DNA from: Luteirhabdus salina | GTDB lineage: Bacteria; Bacteroidota; Bacteroidia; Flavobacteriales; Flavobacteriaceae | Assembly (NCBI GenBank): GCA_025384855.1 | Contig: JALAHT010000005.1 | Location: forward strand, 248,001-312,000 | Length of the DNA: 64,000 nt | Reading direction: 5' to 3' | Shown: positions 51,832 through 61,319 of the stretch, in pieces | Layout: the number at the start of each line of letters is the position of its first letter | Numbering within the stretch: the first letter of the stretch is position 1 | Made by a program: the position numbers and the translations under genes | Notes under the pieces: model-generated | What the model was told of the DNA's origin: nothing | Database searches by the model: none | Seen by the model: only the letters and a program-made list of their open reading frames with translations

Positions 51832-52415
51832 GAAAGCTCCATCAATTTATTTTTTGCGTATTCCTCCAGTTCGGTGAAGAAAGCAGTGAATTCAGTTTCA
51901 AATTCTTCATAGTAGGTTTCCAGTTCCATCACTGCAAAATTCATTTTCGACTTCCCTTTCGTTCGTACATTCATCTGTGCTAAAATAGTACTAATACCGG
52001 TGACTGTAGCATAACTCAACAGCCAGTTATCGGCAATCATATAGGGCATCATGCGTTGGATTCGGGCGGGCAAGATGGTGAAGTTTTTACGCAACAATTC
52101 ATAAAATTCATCTATAAATGCAGCTAGCGGCTGATCGTGATAGCTGTTCCAATTCTTCGCTAAAAAATGATCGTATAAAATATCGACAATCACACCGCTA
52201 TAGTGACCATAATTTTCATGTAATCTCGCTGTACTCTGTCGAACGATGGGATGGCCATCGGTATAGCTATCGATGGCGCGATGCAGTAAAATGCCTTTTT
52301 GGATATCGGCAGGGAATTTTTTGTATTTCTTCCCCTTAATGCCATCGGCGATAAAATTACCGATGATAACGCCTTCATCTTCACCAGAAAGATAAATATG
52401 TGCGAGAAAATTCAT
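51828..52415 (-). CDS. Acyl carrier protein phosphodiesterase family protein
   Basis: A 195-residue AcpH-type HD-like hydrolase that removes phosphopantetheine from holo-ACP in E. coli. It begins MNFLAHIYLSGEDEGVIIGNFIAD, with the characteristic NFLAH and GNF(I/M)AD motifs. It continues GILLHRAIDSYTDGHP (about residue 45) with metal-binding His and Asp, and DILYDHFLAKNW (about residue 80). I use the ATG at 52415. It overlaps ggt by 4 bases and diverges from glmM. Confidence 0.88.
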   Translation of the reverse strand: MNFLAHIYLSGEDEGVIIGNFIADGIKGKKYKKFPADIQKGILLHRAIDSYTDGHPIVRQSTARLHENYGHYSGVIVDILYDHFLAKNWNSYHDQPLAAFIDEFYELLRKNFTILPARIQRMMPYMIADNWLLSYATVTGISTILAQMNVRTKGKSKMNFAVMELETYYEEFETEFTAFFTELEEYAKNKLMELS

Positions 52416-52462
52416 TCCCCACAATTTACAAAATCCTAACGTTCAAAAGCTTTTTAAAAAAC

Positions 52463-52471
52463 TATCTTTGC
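52463..52471 (+). promoter_or_regulatory. -7 promoter box (tatctttgc) for glmM
   Basis: TAnnTTTGC match 14 bases before the ATG at 52486. It overlaps an in-frame TTG at 52468, which therefore cannot be the start. Confidence 0.6.
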
Positions 52472-52485
52472 ATAAAATTTTGCAG

Positions 52486-53874
52486 ATGACATTAATCAAG
52501 TCAATATCAGGAATTAGAGGAACCATCGGCGGAAAGCAGGGCGACAATCTAACGCCAATCGATGCGGTGATGTATGCTTCAGCGTATGGAACTTGGGTGA
52601 AGCAACAACGCGAAAAGGATGAATATAGAGTTGTTGTAGGTCGCGATGCGCGTATTTCAGGTGAAATGATACAGCAATTGGTGATGAATACGTTGGTTGG
52701 AATGGGCATTCACGTTGTCGATTTAGGACTTTCTACCACTCCCACTGTTGAAATGGCCGTTATGATGGAACATGCCGATGGAGGGATTATCCTAACCGCC
52801 AGTCACAATCCGAAACAATGGAACGCCTTAAAACTTTTAAACAAAGATGGTGAATTCTTGAACGCTGAAGCAGGTCAGCAGATCCTCGATATCGCTGCCG
52901 CACAGAACACTTCTTTTGCTGAAGTGGACGATCTTGGAAACATTTCACGCCATGATGCCTATATTGATTTACATATCGAGGAAATCTTAAACCTTCCGTT
53001 GGTGAAGACCGACGCTATCAAGAAAGCCCACTTTAAAGTTGTGGTCGATGGGGTAAACTCTACGGGTGGAATTGCAGTTCCTTTGTTGTTGGAAGCCCTT
53101 GATGTGGAACCTGTAAAGTTATATTGCGACCCAACAGGTCATTTTCCGCATAATCCAGAGCCTTTAAAAGAGCATTTAGGCGATTTGATGAAAGCGGTAG
53201 TTGATGAACATGCCGATTTCGGTATTGTGGTCGATCCCGATGTAGACCGTCTGGCCTTTGTAGATGAAAAAGGGGAGATGTTTGGTGAAGAATATACATT
53301 GGTAGCGGTAGCCGATTATGTGTTGCAGCAAACCCCTGGGAATACCGTAAGCAATATGTCATCCTCCAGAGCCCTTCGCGATGTTACAAAGAAGCATAAT
53401 GGAAGTTATCAAGCTAGTGCTGTAGGTGAAGTAAATGTGGTTCGGAAAATGAAGGATACCGATGCGGTAATCGGGGGTGAAGGAAACGGCGGAATTATTT
53501 ATCCGGAATTGCATTACGGACGCGATAGTTTGGTAGGAATTGCTTTGTTCTTAAGTCATTTAGCGGAAGAAAAAATCGCTGTTAGCGAACTTCGGAAACG
53601 CTATCCTTCTTATTTTATGGCGAAGAAAAAAATAGAACTCACACCAAGACTTGATGTTGATGGTATTTTGAAGAAGATGGAAGAAACCTATTCCAACGAG
53701 CAGTTGACTACCATCGATGGGGTGAAAATAGATTTTGAAAACAATTGGGTTCATCTTCGGAAATCGAATACAGAACCAATTATCCGAATTTATACGGAAG
53801 CCCCTACTCAGAAAGAAGCCGACGCATTAGGAGAGCGATTTAAGAAAGAGCTTCAGGAGCTAGCTTCAAAATAA
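52486..53874 (+). CDS. glmM: Phosphoglucosamine mutase
   Basis: Interconverts glucosamine 6- and 1-phosphate for UDP-GlcNAc, peptidoglycan and LPS synthesis. With 462 residues it has the alpha-D-phosphohexomutase domains: SISGIRGTIGG at the start, the active-site phosphoserine in ILTASHNPKQWN (about residue 103), metal-binding DPDVDRLAFVDE (about residue 250), the sugar-binding GEGNGGIIYPELH (about residue 333), and phosphate-binding RKSNTEPIIRIYTEA near the end. A phosphomannomutase is the alternative. Start set by the promoter. Confidence 0.9.
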   Translation: MTLIKSISGIRGTIGGKQGDNLTPIDAVMYASAYGTWVKQQREKDEYRVVVGRDARISGEMIQQLVMNTLVGMGIHVVDLGLSTTPTVEMAVMMEHADGGIILTASHNPKQWNALKLLNKDGEFLNAEAGQQILDIAAAQNTSFAEVDDLGNISRHDAYIDLHIEEILNLPLVKTDAIKKAHFKVVVDGVNSTGGIAVPLLLEALDVEPVKLYCDPTGHFPHNPEPLKEHLGDLMKAVVDEHADFGIVVDPDVDRLAFVDEKGEMFGEEYTLVAVADYVLQQTPGNTVSNMSSSRALRDVTKKHNGSYQASAVGEVNVVRKMKDTDAVIGGEGNGGIIYPELHYGRDSLVGIALFLSHLAEEKIAVSELRKRYPSYFMAKKKIELTPRLDVDGILKKMEETYSNEQLTTIDGVKIDFENNWVHLRKSNTEPIIRIYTEAPTQKEADALGERFKKELQELASK

Positions 53875-53905
53875 TCTGTATTTTTATAGGGCTAAATCAA
53901 CTAAC

Positions 53906-55396
53906 ATGGAAAAGCCCGCCGTGGTCGAAGAGACTTCACTAGAATCCTATTTCCAGTCCTTCCGCGAGAATATCGTTGGAATAGATCAGGAATTTGAAAG
54001 TCCCTACGGAACCAAGAAAATCATCTATGCCGATTGGACGGCCAGCGGACGACTCTACCGACCAATTGAGGAGAAACTGTTACATCAGTTTGGGCCTTTT
54101 GTTGCCAATACCCATACCGAAACAACAGTAAGCGGCACCACCATGACCCATGCTTATAAGGAAGCTCGGAGCATCATCAAAAACCATGTGAATGCTGGTG
54201 AAGATGATATCTTGATTACAACGGGTACGGGAATGACGGGTGCGGTCAATAAGTTACAGCGTATTTTAGGCCTGCGAGTTCCAGAACAATTTACCGATCG
54301 TGTTAGTCTTCCGAAGGAAAAACGGCCTGTGGTATTTGTTTCGCACATGGAGCACCATAGTAATCAGACGTCATGGTTGGAAACCTTGGCGGAGGTAAAG
54401 GTGGTTCCTTGTAATGAAGAAGGGCTCTTTTGCTTGCATAATTTGGAAGACCTATTAGAGGAATATAACGACCGACCCTTAAAAATAGTTTCTGTTACCG
54501 GCTGTTCGAACGTAACGGGTATTAAAACGCCTTATCATGAAATTGCAAAGCTTGCACATGCAAATAATGGTTTCTGTTTTGTCGATTTTGCCTGTTCGGC
54601 GCCTTATGTCGATATTGATATGAACCCTAAAGACCCTTCCATAAAATTGGATGCGGTCTTTTTTTCGCCCCATAAGTTTTTGGGCGGACCAGGAAGTAGT
54701 GGGGTTTTGGTTTTTCATAAATCGCTGTATAAAAATTCGGTACCTGATTGTCCCGGAGGTGGAACCGTTGATTGGACCAATCCATGGGGATTACACAAAT
54801 ATTTAGATGATATCGAAGGTAGGGAAGATGGAGGAACTCCAGGTTTCTTACAAGTGATTCGAGCGGCACTCGCTATCCGATTAAAAGAGAAGATGGGTAC
54901 CCATAATATCTTGAAACGGGAAGAGGAATTGTTAGCTCAGTTTTTTGAGCGGTTTCAACATCATGATTCGATTTCTATTTTAGCAGGAAACCATGTGGAG
55001 CGTTTTGCGGTAGTATCCTTCACGGTGAAGGGATTGTATCACGATTTAGCCGTAAAACTTTTGAACGATCGGTTTGGAATTCAAACACGAGGCGGCTGCA
55101 GTTGCGCTGGAACGTATGGTCACCATCTTTTGGAAATAAATAGGGAAACCTCTGATGCGATTATCGAGAAAATTTCCTGCGGCATGAGCCATGAAAAACC
55201 GGGTTGGGTCCGGATCTCATTTCATCCTACTACGACAAATGCTGAAATGGAGTATATCTGCGATTCTTTGGATACTTTGGCGGAAAACCATGAAGACTGG
55301 GCTAAAGAGTACCGATATGAAAACGGTCGCTATTTGCATAGTTCTGAAGCTTCAGAAACTATTACTCCTTTACAGAAAGATTGGTTCAGCTGTTAG
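53906..55396 (+). CDS. Class V PLP-dependent aminotransferase/cysteine desulfurase-like
   Basis: A 496-residue fold-type I PLP enzyme. VSHMEHHSNQTSWLE (about residue 148) and FVDFACSAPYVDIDM (about residue 228) bind the cofactor. The PLP Lys is in FFSPHKFLGGPGSSGV (about residue 256). A C-terminal GGCSCAGTYGHHLLEI (about residue 395) resembles the SufS/IscS Cys loop. The family includes SufS-like enzymes and other sulphur- or amino-group-handling enzymes. Without suf genes nearby the substrate is unclear. It follows glmM after 31 bp and converges on an acyltransferase gene with a 4-base overlap. Confidence 0.85.
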   Translation: MEKPAVVEETSLESYFQSFRENIVGIDQEFESPYGTKKIIYADWTASGRLYRPIEEKLLHQFGPFVANTHTETTVSGTTMTHAYKEARSIIKNHVNAGEDDILITTGTGMTGAVNKLQRILGLRVPEQFTDRVSLPKEKRPVVFVSHMEHHSNQTSWLETLAEVKVVPCNEEGLFCLHNLEDLLEEYNDRPLKIVSVTGCSNVTGIKTPYHEIAKLAHANNGFCFVDFACSAPYVDIDMNPKDPSIKLDAVFFSPHKFLGGPGSSGVLVFHKSLYKNSVPDCPGGGTVDWTNPWGLHKYLDDIEGREDGGTPGFLQVIRAALAIRLKEKMGTHNILKREEELLAQFFERFQHHDSISILAGNHVERFAVVSFTVKGLYHDLAVKLLNDRFGIQTRGGCSCAGTYGHHLLEINRETSDAIIEKISCGMSHEKPGWVRISFHPTTTNAEMEYICDSLDTLAENHEDWAKEYRYENGRYLHSSEASETITPLQKDWFSC

Positions 55397-56265
55397 ACCT
55401 TACGATGTTTCCAGCGTTTATGTGACCAAAGATAATAGGCAGGTTCTTCTCTGATCTGCTTTTCTATTTCATCAAAAAATATACGGGTTATTTCAAAGTT
55501 TTCGGTCGGCTTTTTACCTTCTGACAAAGGAATAAAGGTAATATCGTAATACCCGCGTTTCACTTTTTCAACCTTAAGATAAACTGTAGCAAATCCTAAT
55601 CGATTCGCCAATTCCTCCGTTCCGGTAAACATAGGTACATCGATGCCCATAAAGGTATCGCGATACTTATAGGCGTTTCGCTTCGGTGTTTGGTCGGATA
55701 AAATAAGGGTTACGGAAGGTCGTCCCTCTTTTGCTTCACGAAAAAGGAGTGGGACGATTCGTTTGTTGGTTACGATGGTGCCTCCGAAGCGTTCGCGTGT
55801 TTTTCGAACTAATGTATCGAAATAGGGATTGTCTAGTTTTTTATATACTGCAAAACAGTTGAAATCCACTTTTCGGTTAAGAATACCGTTCCATTCCCAA
55901 TTTCCATAGTGACCGCACATTAGCAGCACACTTTTGTTTTCTTTATAATAGGAGTGAAGAAGTGCTAAGTTGGTAAAGGAGACCCTTCTTTCGATCGTCT
56001 TTTCTGAAATAGTCAGACTTTTAATAGTCTCAAAAATCAAATCGCAAAGATGTTTGTAAAACGCCTTAGCGATGGCATTACGTTCTTGTACTGACTTTTC
56101 TGGAAAGGCTAGTTTTAAGTTGTTTTTAACTGTTTTTTTTCGATAGCCAATTAAATAATAGGTAATTATGTACAGCGCGGTCGATTTTGCGTACAGCAAC
56201 CAAAACGGTAGTACGGAGATGCACCAAAGAATTGGATAAAGAAGAATATAAAGGAATCGCTGCAT
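55393..56265 (-). CDS. Lysophospholipid/lipid A acyltransferase, LpxL (HtrB) family
   Basis: Inner-membrane acyltransferase adding a secondary fatty acid to lipid A. The 290-residue protein has an N-terminal hydrophobic segment, the catalytic HX4E box MCGHYGNWEWNG (about residue 115), ILSDQTPKR (about residue 187) and FTGTEELANRLG (about residue 210). The C-terminus PAYYLWSHKRWKHRK is typical of the family. The start at 56265 is fixed by a promoter box that ends 2 bases upstream. Confidence 0.9.
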   Translation of the reverse strand: MQRFLYILLYPILWCISVLPFWLLYAKSTALYIITYYLIGYRKKTVKNNLKLAFPEKSVQERNAIAKAFYKHLCDLIFETIKSLTISEKTIERRVSFTNLALLHSYYKENKSVLLMCGHYGNWEWNGILNRKVDFNCFAVYKKLDNPYFDTLVRKTRERFGGTIVTNKRIVPLLFREAKEGRPSVTLILSDQTPKRNAYKYRDTFMGIDVPMFTGTEELANRLGFATVYLKVEKVKRGYYDITFIPLSEGKKPTENFEITRIFFDEIEKQIREEPAYYLWSHKRWKHRKV

Positions 56266-56267
56266 AC

Positions 56268-56276
56268 GCAAATTTA
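56268..56276 (-). promoter_or_regulatory. -7 promoter box (taaatttgc) for the acyltransferase gene
   Basis: TAnnTTTGC on the minus strand with only two bases between it and the ATG at 56265, another predicted leaderless start. Confidence 0.55.
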
Positions 56277-56321
56277 CCGCAAAACTAATTAAATTTATGG
56301 CACTCTAACGATTGAACGAAT

Positions 56322-56972
56322 ATGCCAGAACTTCACATAGCGACCATCGTCATTATTGCAGCTAATGTACTGATTTCGATCAAAGGTTTTAACGATTTCT
56401 CATTTTTTGAAAAGTATAAGTTTAATGTAGCCGCCATCCGACGCGGCGAGCAGATTCGGATGTTTAGCTCCGGATTTTTGCATGTTGATACTGCTCATTT
56501 GCTTTTCAATATGCTTACGCTGTACTTTTTTGCCAATGTGGTCATTGCTTCCGTAGGAGTGGTGAAGTTTGTAGCCTTATACCTGGCGAGTTTAATTGTT
56601 GGGAATTTGCTTTCCTATTATTTTCATCGCGATGAGTTTCACTATAGTGCTGTTGGAGCTAGTGGTGCCGTGACCGGAATTCTATATTCCGCCATTCTTT
56701 TTTATCCCGATATGGGCTTATATCTATTTTTTATTCCAATTCCGATTCCAGCTTGGATTTTCGGATTGGGATATTTGCTTTATTCCATCTACGGAATGAA
56801 ACGTCGCCTAGGAAATATTGGTCACGACGCCCACTTCGGAGGTGCCATTGCAGGATATGTTATTACCCTTGCCTTTGCGCCAATCTTATTTGAAACACAA
56901 CTTTGGATCGTAATCGTATTGGCCATACCCATTGGCCTCTTATTCGTATTGCATAAACTGGGAAAAATTTAA
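56322..56972 (+). CDS. Rhomboid family intramembrane serine protease
   Basis: A 216-residue membrane protease with six hydrophobic segments. The catalytic Ser is in VGASGAVTGIL (about residue 112) and the catalytic His in HDAHFGGAIAGYV (about residue 170), forming the rhomboid dyad. HVDTAHLLFNMLTLYFF (about residue 52) provides the conserved His/Asn of TM2. Length is typical of compact prokaryotic rhomboids. A SIMPL-domain gene follows after 11 bp, probably in the same transcript. Confidence 0.93.
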   Translation: MPELHIATIVIIAANVLISIKGFNDFSFFEKYKFNVAAIRRGEQIRMFSSGFLHVDTAHLLFNMLTLYFFANVVIASVGVVKFVALYLASLIVGNLLSYYFHRDEFHYSAVGASGAVTGILYSAILFYPDMGLYLFFIPIPIPAWIFGLGYLLYSIYGMKRRLGNIGHDAHFGGAIAGYVITLAFAPILFETQLWIVIVLAIPIGLLFVLHKLGKI

Positions 56973-56983
56973 AAACAAACCGT

Positions 56984-57676
56984 ATGAACAAAATAGTCAC
57001 TTTCATCGCATTAGTCATCGTTATGAGCACCAACGCACAACAACAGCAACAAATGATTCCAACAGTAGATGTTACCGGAGAAGGAACCGTTCGGGTCGTT
57101 CCCGATAAAGTCGAAATTCAGGTTCGGGTTGAAAATACTGGAAAGAACGCAACGCTTGTCAAGCAGCAGAACGATAAGACCGTTTCGGAGGTAATTAAAT
57201 TTATCAAGAGCATGAATATTGCCGATAAGGATATCCAAACGCAATATATTCGCCTGAATAAAAACTATAACTATAATGAAAAGTCCTATTCGTATAGCGC
57301 CAATCAGTCGATAGCCATTACGCTACGGGATTTAAAAAAATATGAAGACTTGATGAATGGCTTGTTGCAAAGCGGTATCAACCGAATCGACGGCGTTTCC
57401 TTTGCTTCATCCAAACAGGAAGAAATGGAACGCGAAGCAAGAACCAAGGCGATTATGGATGCCAAGCAGCGCGCTACCGATTATGCGTCGGTGTTGGACC
57501 AATCAATTGGGAAAGCGGTTTCTATCAGTGAGTTTTCATCTTCACCGAACTATCCACAACCAATGTACCGAACAATGGCCGTGGCCGAAAGCGATGCTAG
57601 TGGCGGTCAAGCGCCTATCGCTCCCGGTGAGTTGGAAATTAAGGTAAAAGTGAATGTTCGCTTCGAATTAAACTAA
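56984..57676 (+). CDS. SIMPL domain (DUF541) periplasmic protein
   Basis: A 230-residue exported protein with a short signal peptide (ALVIVMSTNAQ). VDVTGEGTVRVVPDKVEIQVRV is the SIMPL start, and SANQSIAITLRDLKKYEDLM and KVNVRFELN continue the domain. The family is thought to assemble into periplasmic ring-like oligomers (compare YggE) with poorly known function, partly linked to stress. It contains a Gln-rich stretch right after the signal peptide. It probably shares a transcript with the rhomboid gene and converges on the TlpA-like gene 5 bp away. Confidence 0.88.
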   Translation: MNKIVTFIALVIVMSTNAQQQQQMIPTVDVTGEGTVRVVPDKVEIQVRVENTGKNATLVKQQNDKTVSEVIKFIKSMNIADKDIQTQYIRLNKNYNYNEKSYSYSANQSIAITLRDLKKYEDLMNGLLQSGINRIDGVSFASSKQEEMEREARTKAIMDAKQRATDYASVLDQSIGKAVSISEFSSSPNYPQPMYRTMAVAESDASGGQAPIAPGELEIKVKVNVRFELN

Positions 57677-57681
57677 GACGT

Positions 57682-58806
57682 TTATTCGCTTCCCAATAAA
57701 GAAGCCATTTTGTTTTCCAACGCCTGTCCGCGAAGGTTTTTGTCGATAATCGTTCCGCTTTCATCCAAAAGGAAGGTTGCGGGGATCGAGCGCACACTAT
57801 ATTGCTGCGCAATCGGATCTTGCCAAAACTTTAGGTTAGATACGTGATACCAATCCATGTTATCATCCTCAATCGCCTGAAGCCAACGTTCCTTTTGTCC
57901 AGGTCGGTCTAAGGAAACGCTAATAATGTTTAGTCCTTTGTCATGGTATTTTTCATACACACGCACCACATTGGGGTTTTCACGACGACAAGGCTTACAC
58001 CAAGACGCCCAAAAATCGATGATGGTATATTTTCCGAGCACATCATTCAAGGCTAAGGTTTCACCATCTGGCGTTGGGGCTGAAAAGTTCGGTGCTGTTG
58101 ATCCTACATCGGCTTTTTTCAGATTTGCTAGGGACGTTCGTAAGTTGTCGGTAAGGGGTGAAGCGGATACTTTTGGTGAAAGGGTTTCAATGATTTCACC
58201 TGCTTCTTCCGTAGAAATTTCTTTTCTACCCAACATTTCAGATAATAGCATTACAGAGAATAACGAATTTTTATTGTTTTCGATGAAGTCACGCTTATAC
58301 GCTTTCTCCTCTTCCAAAATCGCCATGTTTTCATTTCGAATAGTAGCAATTGTAGCGTTATCCTGTTCTTTCTGCGCTTGTCGGTATTTTTCAATATTCA
58401 ATTGTTTCTTTTCGTTGAAGTCGCGCATGGCATTGGTGAAATCGCGAAAAGCATCGTTTTGCTTGCTGCCTTCAACATAAGAGGCGGAAATACTATCCTT
58501 ATAAATAGTAGCTTTCAAATCTTCATTTTCTGGAAAGAAAACCACGCTACCTTTAGTGTTTTGAAACTGTAGGTAATGCACAGCAGCCTGGTCTAGCTTA
58601 TCGAATTCACCTTCAAAGGTGCCATTGGAAACGGTAAGGGTATCGATAATGGAAGGTTGACGACTTTCCATAATGCCATACACATATACTTCGGTATCGT
58701 TTTCAAACCCTTGGGCAGTACCGGAGAGCGTATAGGTATTGGTGTTTTCCTGACAAGCGGTAAGAAGTAAAAGAAATGTTAGAATAGAAAGCGCAACTGA
58801 CTTCAT
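57682..58806 (-). CDS. TlpA-family thioredoxin lipoprotein with DUF4369
   Basis: A 374-residue lipoprotein (lipobox LLTAC, Cys about residue 18). An N-terminal DUF4369 domain (YTLSGTAQGFENDTEVYVYG, about residues 25-140) is followed by a helical linker and a TlpA/ResA-like thioredoxin domain from about residue 232. The active site is FWASWCKPCRRENP (about residue 268), with the cis-Pro region SIPATFLLD. It should reduce periplasmic disulfides, as in c-type cytochrome assembly or oxidative-stress repair. No partner gene is adjacent. Confidence 0.9.
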   Translation of the reverse strand: MKSVALSILTFLLLLTACQENTNTYTLSGTAQGFENDTEVYVYGIMESRQPSIIDTLTVSNGTFEGEFDKLDQAAVHYLQFQNTKGSVVFFPENEDLKATIYKDSISASYVEGSKQNDAFRDFTNAMRDFNEKKQLNIEKYRQAQKEQDNATIATIRNENMAILEEEKAYKRDFIENNKNSLFSVMLLSEMLGRKEISTEEAGEIIETLSPKVSASPLTDNLRTSLANLKKADVGSTAPNFSAPTPDGETLALNDVLGKYTIIDFWASWCKPCRRENPNVVRVYEKYHDKGLNIISVSLDRPGQKERWLQAIEDDNMDWYHVSNLKFWQDPIAQQYSVRSIPATFLLDESGTIIDKNLRGQALENKMASLLGSE

Positions 58807-58833
58807 TATGTAAAGTTTTGTTTAATTAAGCGA

Positions 58834-58841
58834 CAAAAATA
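58834..58841 (-). promoter_or_regulatory. -7 promoter box (tatttttg) for the TlpA-like gene
   Basis: TAnnTTTG on the minus strand, 27 bases upstream of the ATG at 58806. Confidence 0.5.
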
Positions 58842-58958
58842 GCCGATATTTTGGCCTATCAAAAAGAGAATTCCTCAAATATATGTTAATAATAGTAATA
58901 TCAAGGCCTTGCGTCTGTTTATTACGTACATTTATCCATAGGAATTGAAGCATTGTAC

Positions 58959-61319
58959 ATGAATAAAAAAGAGTTTCCTTTTCACGTAAAAGTTGGATTT
59001 AAAAAGCTTTTCGATGCCTATCGAAAGCGAATCCCATCCCAAAATGGTGCAGCGAAGCATCATATGCAGGCTGTGCTGGATATGGCCGAATCGAATCCAA
59101 TTCTGGAGGAAGGCTTTTCCGACTTGGACAAACTTTCGGAACATCAAGAGCACATCGATTTTGTGATGTTGGAATTGTTTCCAACCGCGCTGCAATCCAA
59201 TGAAATCAAATTTGCGACGCTTCCCTTTTTGGATATTGTAATTGAATCTACCGATCGTTTTAAGAATATTCTAAAGGCTGCGGGTGAAGATTACCTGCCT
59301 CAGTTGGCCGATTTCACCGACGATCAAAAATATATCATGGCCTGTAATATCATACTAAAAGTGTATTATGGGTATGAAACCGACTTTAGCCGACCGTTGT
59401 ATTACAGAATTCCCAATGCAAAGGGTATGATGCGAACATATCGTCTATTATATAATGCTGATTTCGTTTCACTGAAACCTTCTGAAGAAGCTCCAAAAAT
59501 TACCGAGGAAGACGTAGCCGAATTATTGGACAGTTACGACAATGTGGCGCTATGGAAGGAAAAGTTTCCACCGCATAGCTGGGAGTTAAACGGCTTCGTT
59601 ATCGCCAATATGTTCAACGTAACGATGGATGCCTCTATATCCGATTTCAAAACGCATTTGTTGAAAGGAGAGGAGAGCAAGCTTACCATGCACAACGATT
59701 TTCAGGAAGTTTTCCAATCTATTTTTCAGTTGAAGGAATTGGAGGTTGGATTTGTTGATTACAACGCTGAAGACGATGTTTTTGAAACCCCTGCAAGCAA
59801 GAATTTTGAAAGCGTTTTGCTGGGTGACAAAAACAGCGAATCGAGCAAAAAATCGTTATGCGACGCTTCGCATTATGCGCTTTTCAAAAAGAAGGGTTAC
59901 TACACCATCAGCAATGTAGATCGCTACCATGAAATGTATCCTAAGAATGTGCTCTACAAAAAGCTGAAGAAAAAGGAAATCAAGAGTGCTATTTTCGTCG
60001 CTATCACCCAATACAATGCCGTTTTAGGCGTGTTAGAAATTACTTCGGAAAAGGTAAATGCCCTAAATTCCATTAACGCCAATAAACTCGATGACGTTAT
60101 GCCATTTTTGGTCGACGCCGTTGTTCGCGCAAAACAGCAGCTTGACAATGACCTCGAACTGATTATTCAGGATGAATGTACTTCTATTCACCCTAGTGTT
60201 CACTGGAAATTTCGAAAAGAAGCAAAACGATATTTCAACCTTCGCGAGTCGGGAACGCCGGCCTACTATCGTGGGGTGGTTTTTGAAGATGTCTACCCAT
60301 TATACGGACAGATTGATATCAAGGAATCTTCTTCTGCCAGAAATGAAGCGACCAAAAAGGATTTATTACTTCAATTAAAGCATGTTCGGAAAATTATAAA
60401 GAAAATTTCTGATATTGAAGAATTGCCGGTGTATGAACAGGTCGATTTTCGAGTGACAAAGTTTTTGGAGGAATTGAAATCGGAACTGCAAGTCGATAGC
60501 GAACGTCGGGTGTATAATTTCCTTCGTACTGAAATCATTCCCATGTTCGGACATTTAGCGAAGAAGAACGAAGATCTTAATAAGCAAATTGATAAGTATT
60601 ACGAGTTAGTCGATCGCAACACAGGCCTTACCTACAAACACCGGAAAGATTACGATGAAACCGTGATGCTAGTAAACAAAAGGCTTGCCTCTATTTTAGA
60701 CAAACAGCAGGTGGCAGCCCAACAAATGTATCCGCACTACTTCGAACGGTTTAAAACCGATGGGGTAGAGCACAATCTGTATATCGGTGAATCCATCACG
60801 AAACAAAAAAGCTTCCATAAGGTTTATCTGAATAACCTTCGCCTATGGCAGCTTCAGGTGATGTGCGAAATGGAAAACAGCTATTATCAATTGCGAAGTG
60901 GACTACCGATTCAACTAGAGGTCGCTTCCATGATTTTGGTATTCAATGGTGCTTTATCGCTTCGTTTCAGAATGGACGAAAAGCGTTTCGACGTAGATGG
61001 TACGTATAATGCTCGTTATGAAGTTGTGAAAAAACGAGTCGATAAGGCAAATATCAAAGGAACCGAAGAACGCGTCACCCAACCTGGAAAAATTACAATT
61101 GTCTATTCCCAAAAAGAGGATGAGGAAGAATACCTTCAGTATATCGAATTCCTTCAGCACAAAAAACAGCTAAAGGATGATGTGGAAGTAGTTTCTTTGG
61201 AAGACCTTCAAGGTGTTACAGGGTTAAAAGCGATTCGAGTAAGCCTATTGTACAGCAAAGGTGCTAATAAGAAAGAATACTATACGTATGATGAATTGCT
61301 AGAGGAGTTGGCCGATTAG
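58959..61319 (+). CDS. Large GAF-domain protein of unknown function
   Basis: A 786-residue cytosolic protein starting at the ATG at 58959 (an in-frame TTG two codons upstream is rejected). It matches the Flavobacteriaceae proteins annotated only as GAF domain-containing. A helical N-terminus (FHVKVGFKKLFDAYRKRIP) is followed by a probable GAF region around residues 290-410 (HYALFKKKGYYTISNVDRY, IFVAITQYNAVLGVLEITS). A long helical section and a C-terminal part with RVSLLYSKGANKKEYYTYDE complete it. No kinase, cyclase or phosphodiesterase output is visible. Its 3' end overlaps the convergent HD-Pycsar-type gene by 4 bases, so the two are close neighbours with a possible shared role in ligand sensing. 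Confidence 0.7.
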   Translation: MNKKEFPFHVKVGFKKLFDAYRKRIPSQNGAAKHHMQAVLDMAESNPILEEGFSDLDKLSEHQEHIDFVMLELFPTALQSNEIKFATLPFLDIVIESTDRFKNILKAAGEDYLPQLADFTDDQKYIMACNIILKVYYGYETDFSRPLYYRIPNAKGMMRTYRLLYNADFVSLKPSEEAPKITEEDVAELLDSYDNVALWKEKFPPHSWELNGFVIANMFNVTMDASISDFKTHLLKGEESKLTMHNDFQEVFQSIFQLKELEVGFVDYNAEDDVFETPASKNFESVLLGDKNSESSKKSLCDASHYALFKKKGYYTISNVDRYHEMYPKNVLYKKLKKKEIKSAIFVAITQYNAVLGVLEITSEKVNALNSINANKLDDVMPFLVDAVVRAKQQLDNDLELIIQDECTSIHPSVHWKFRKEAKRYFNLRESGTPAYYRGVVFEDVYPLYGQIDIKESSSARNEATKKDLLLQLKHVRKIIKKISDIEELPVYEQVDFRVTKFLEELKSELQVDSERRVYNFLRTEIIPMFGHLAKKNEDLNKQIDKYYELVDRNTGLTYKHRKDYDETVMLVNKRLASILDKQQVAAQQMYPHYFERFKTDGVEHNLYIGESITKQKSFHKVYLNNLRLWQLQVMCEMENSYYQLRSGLPIQLEVASMILVFNGALSLRFRMDEKRFDVDGTYNARYEVVKKRVDKANIKGTEERVTQPGKITIVYSQKEDEEEYLQYIEFLQHKKQLKDDVEVVSLEDLQGVTGLKAIRVSLLYSKGANKKEYYTYDELLEELAD

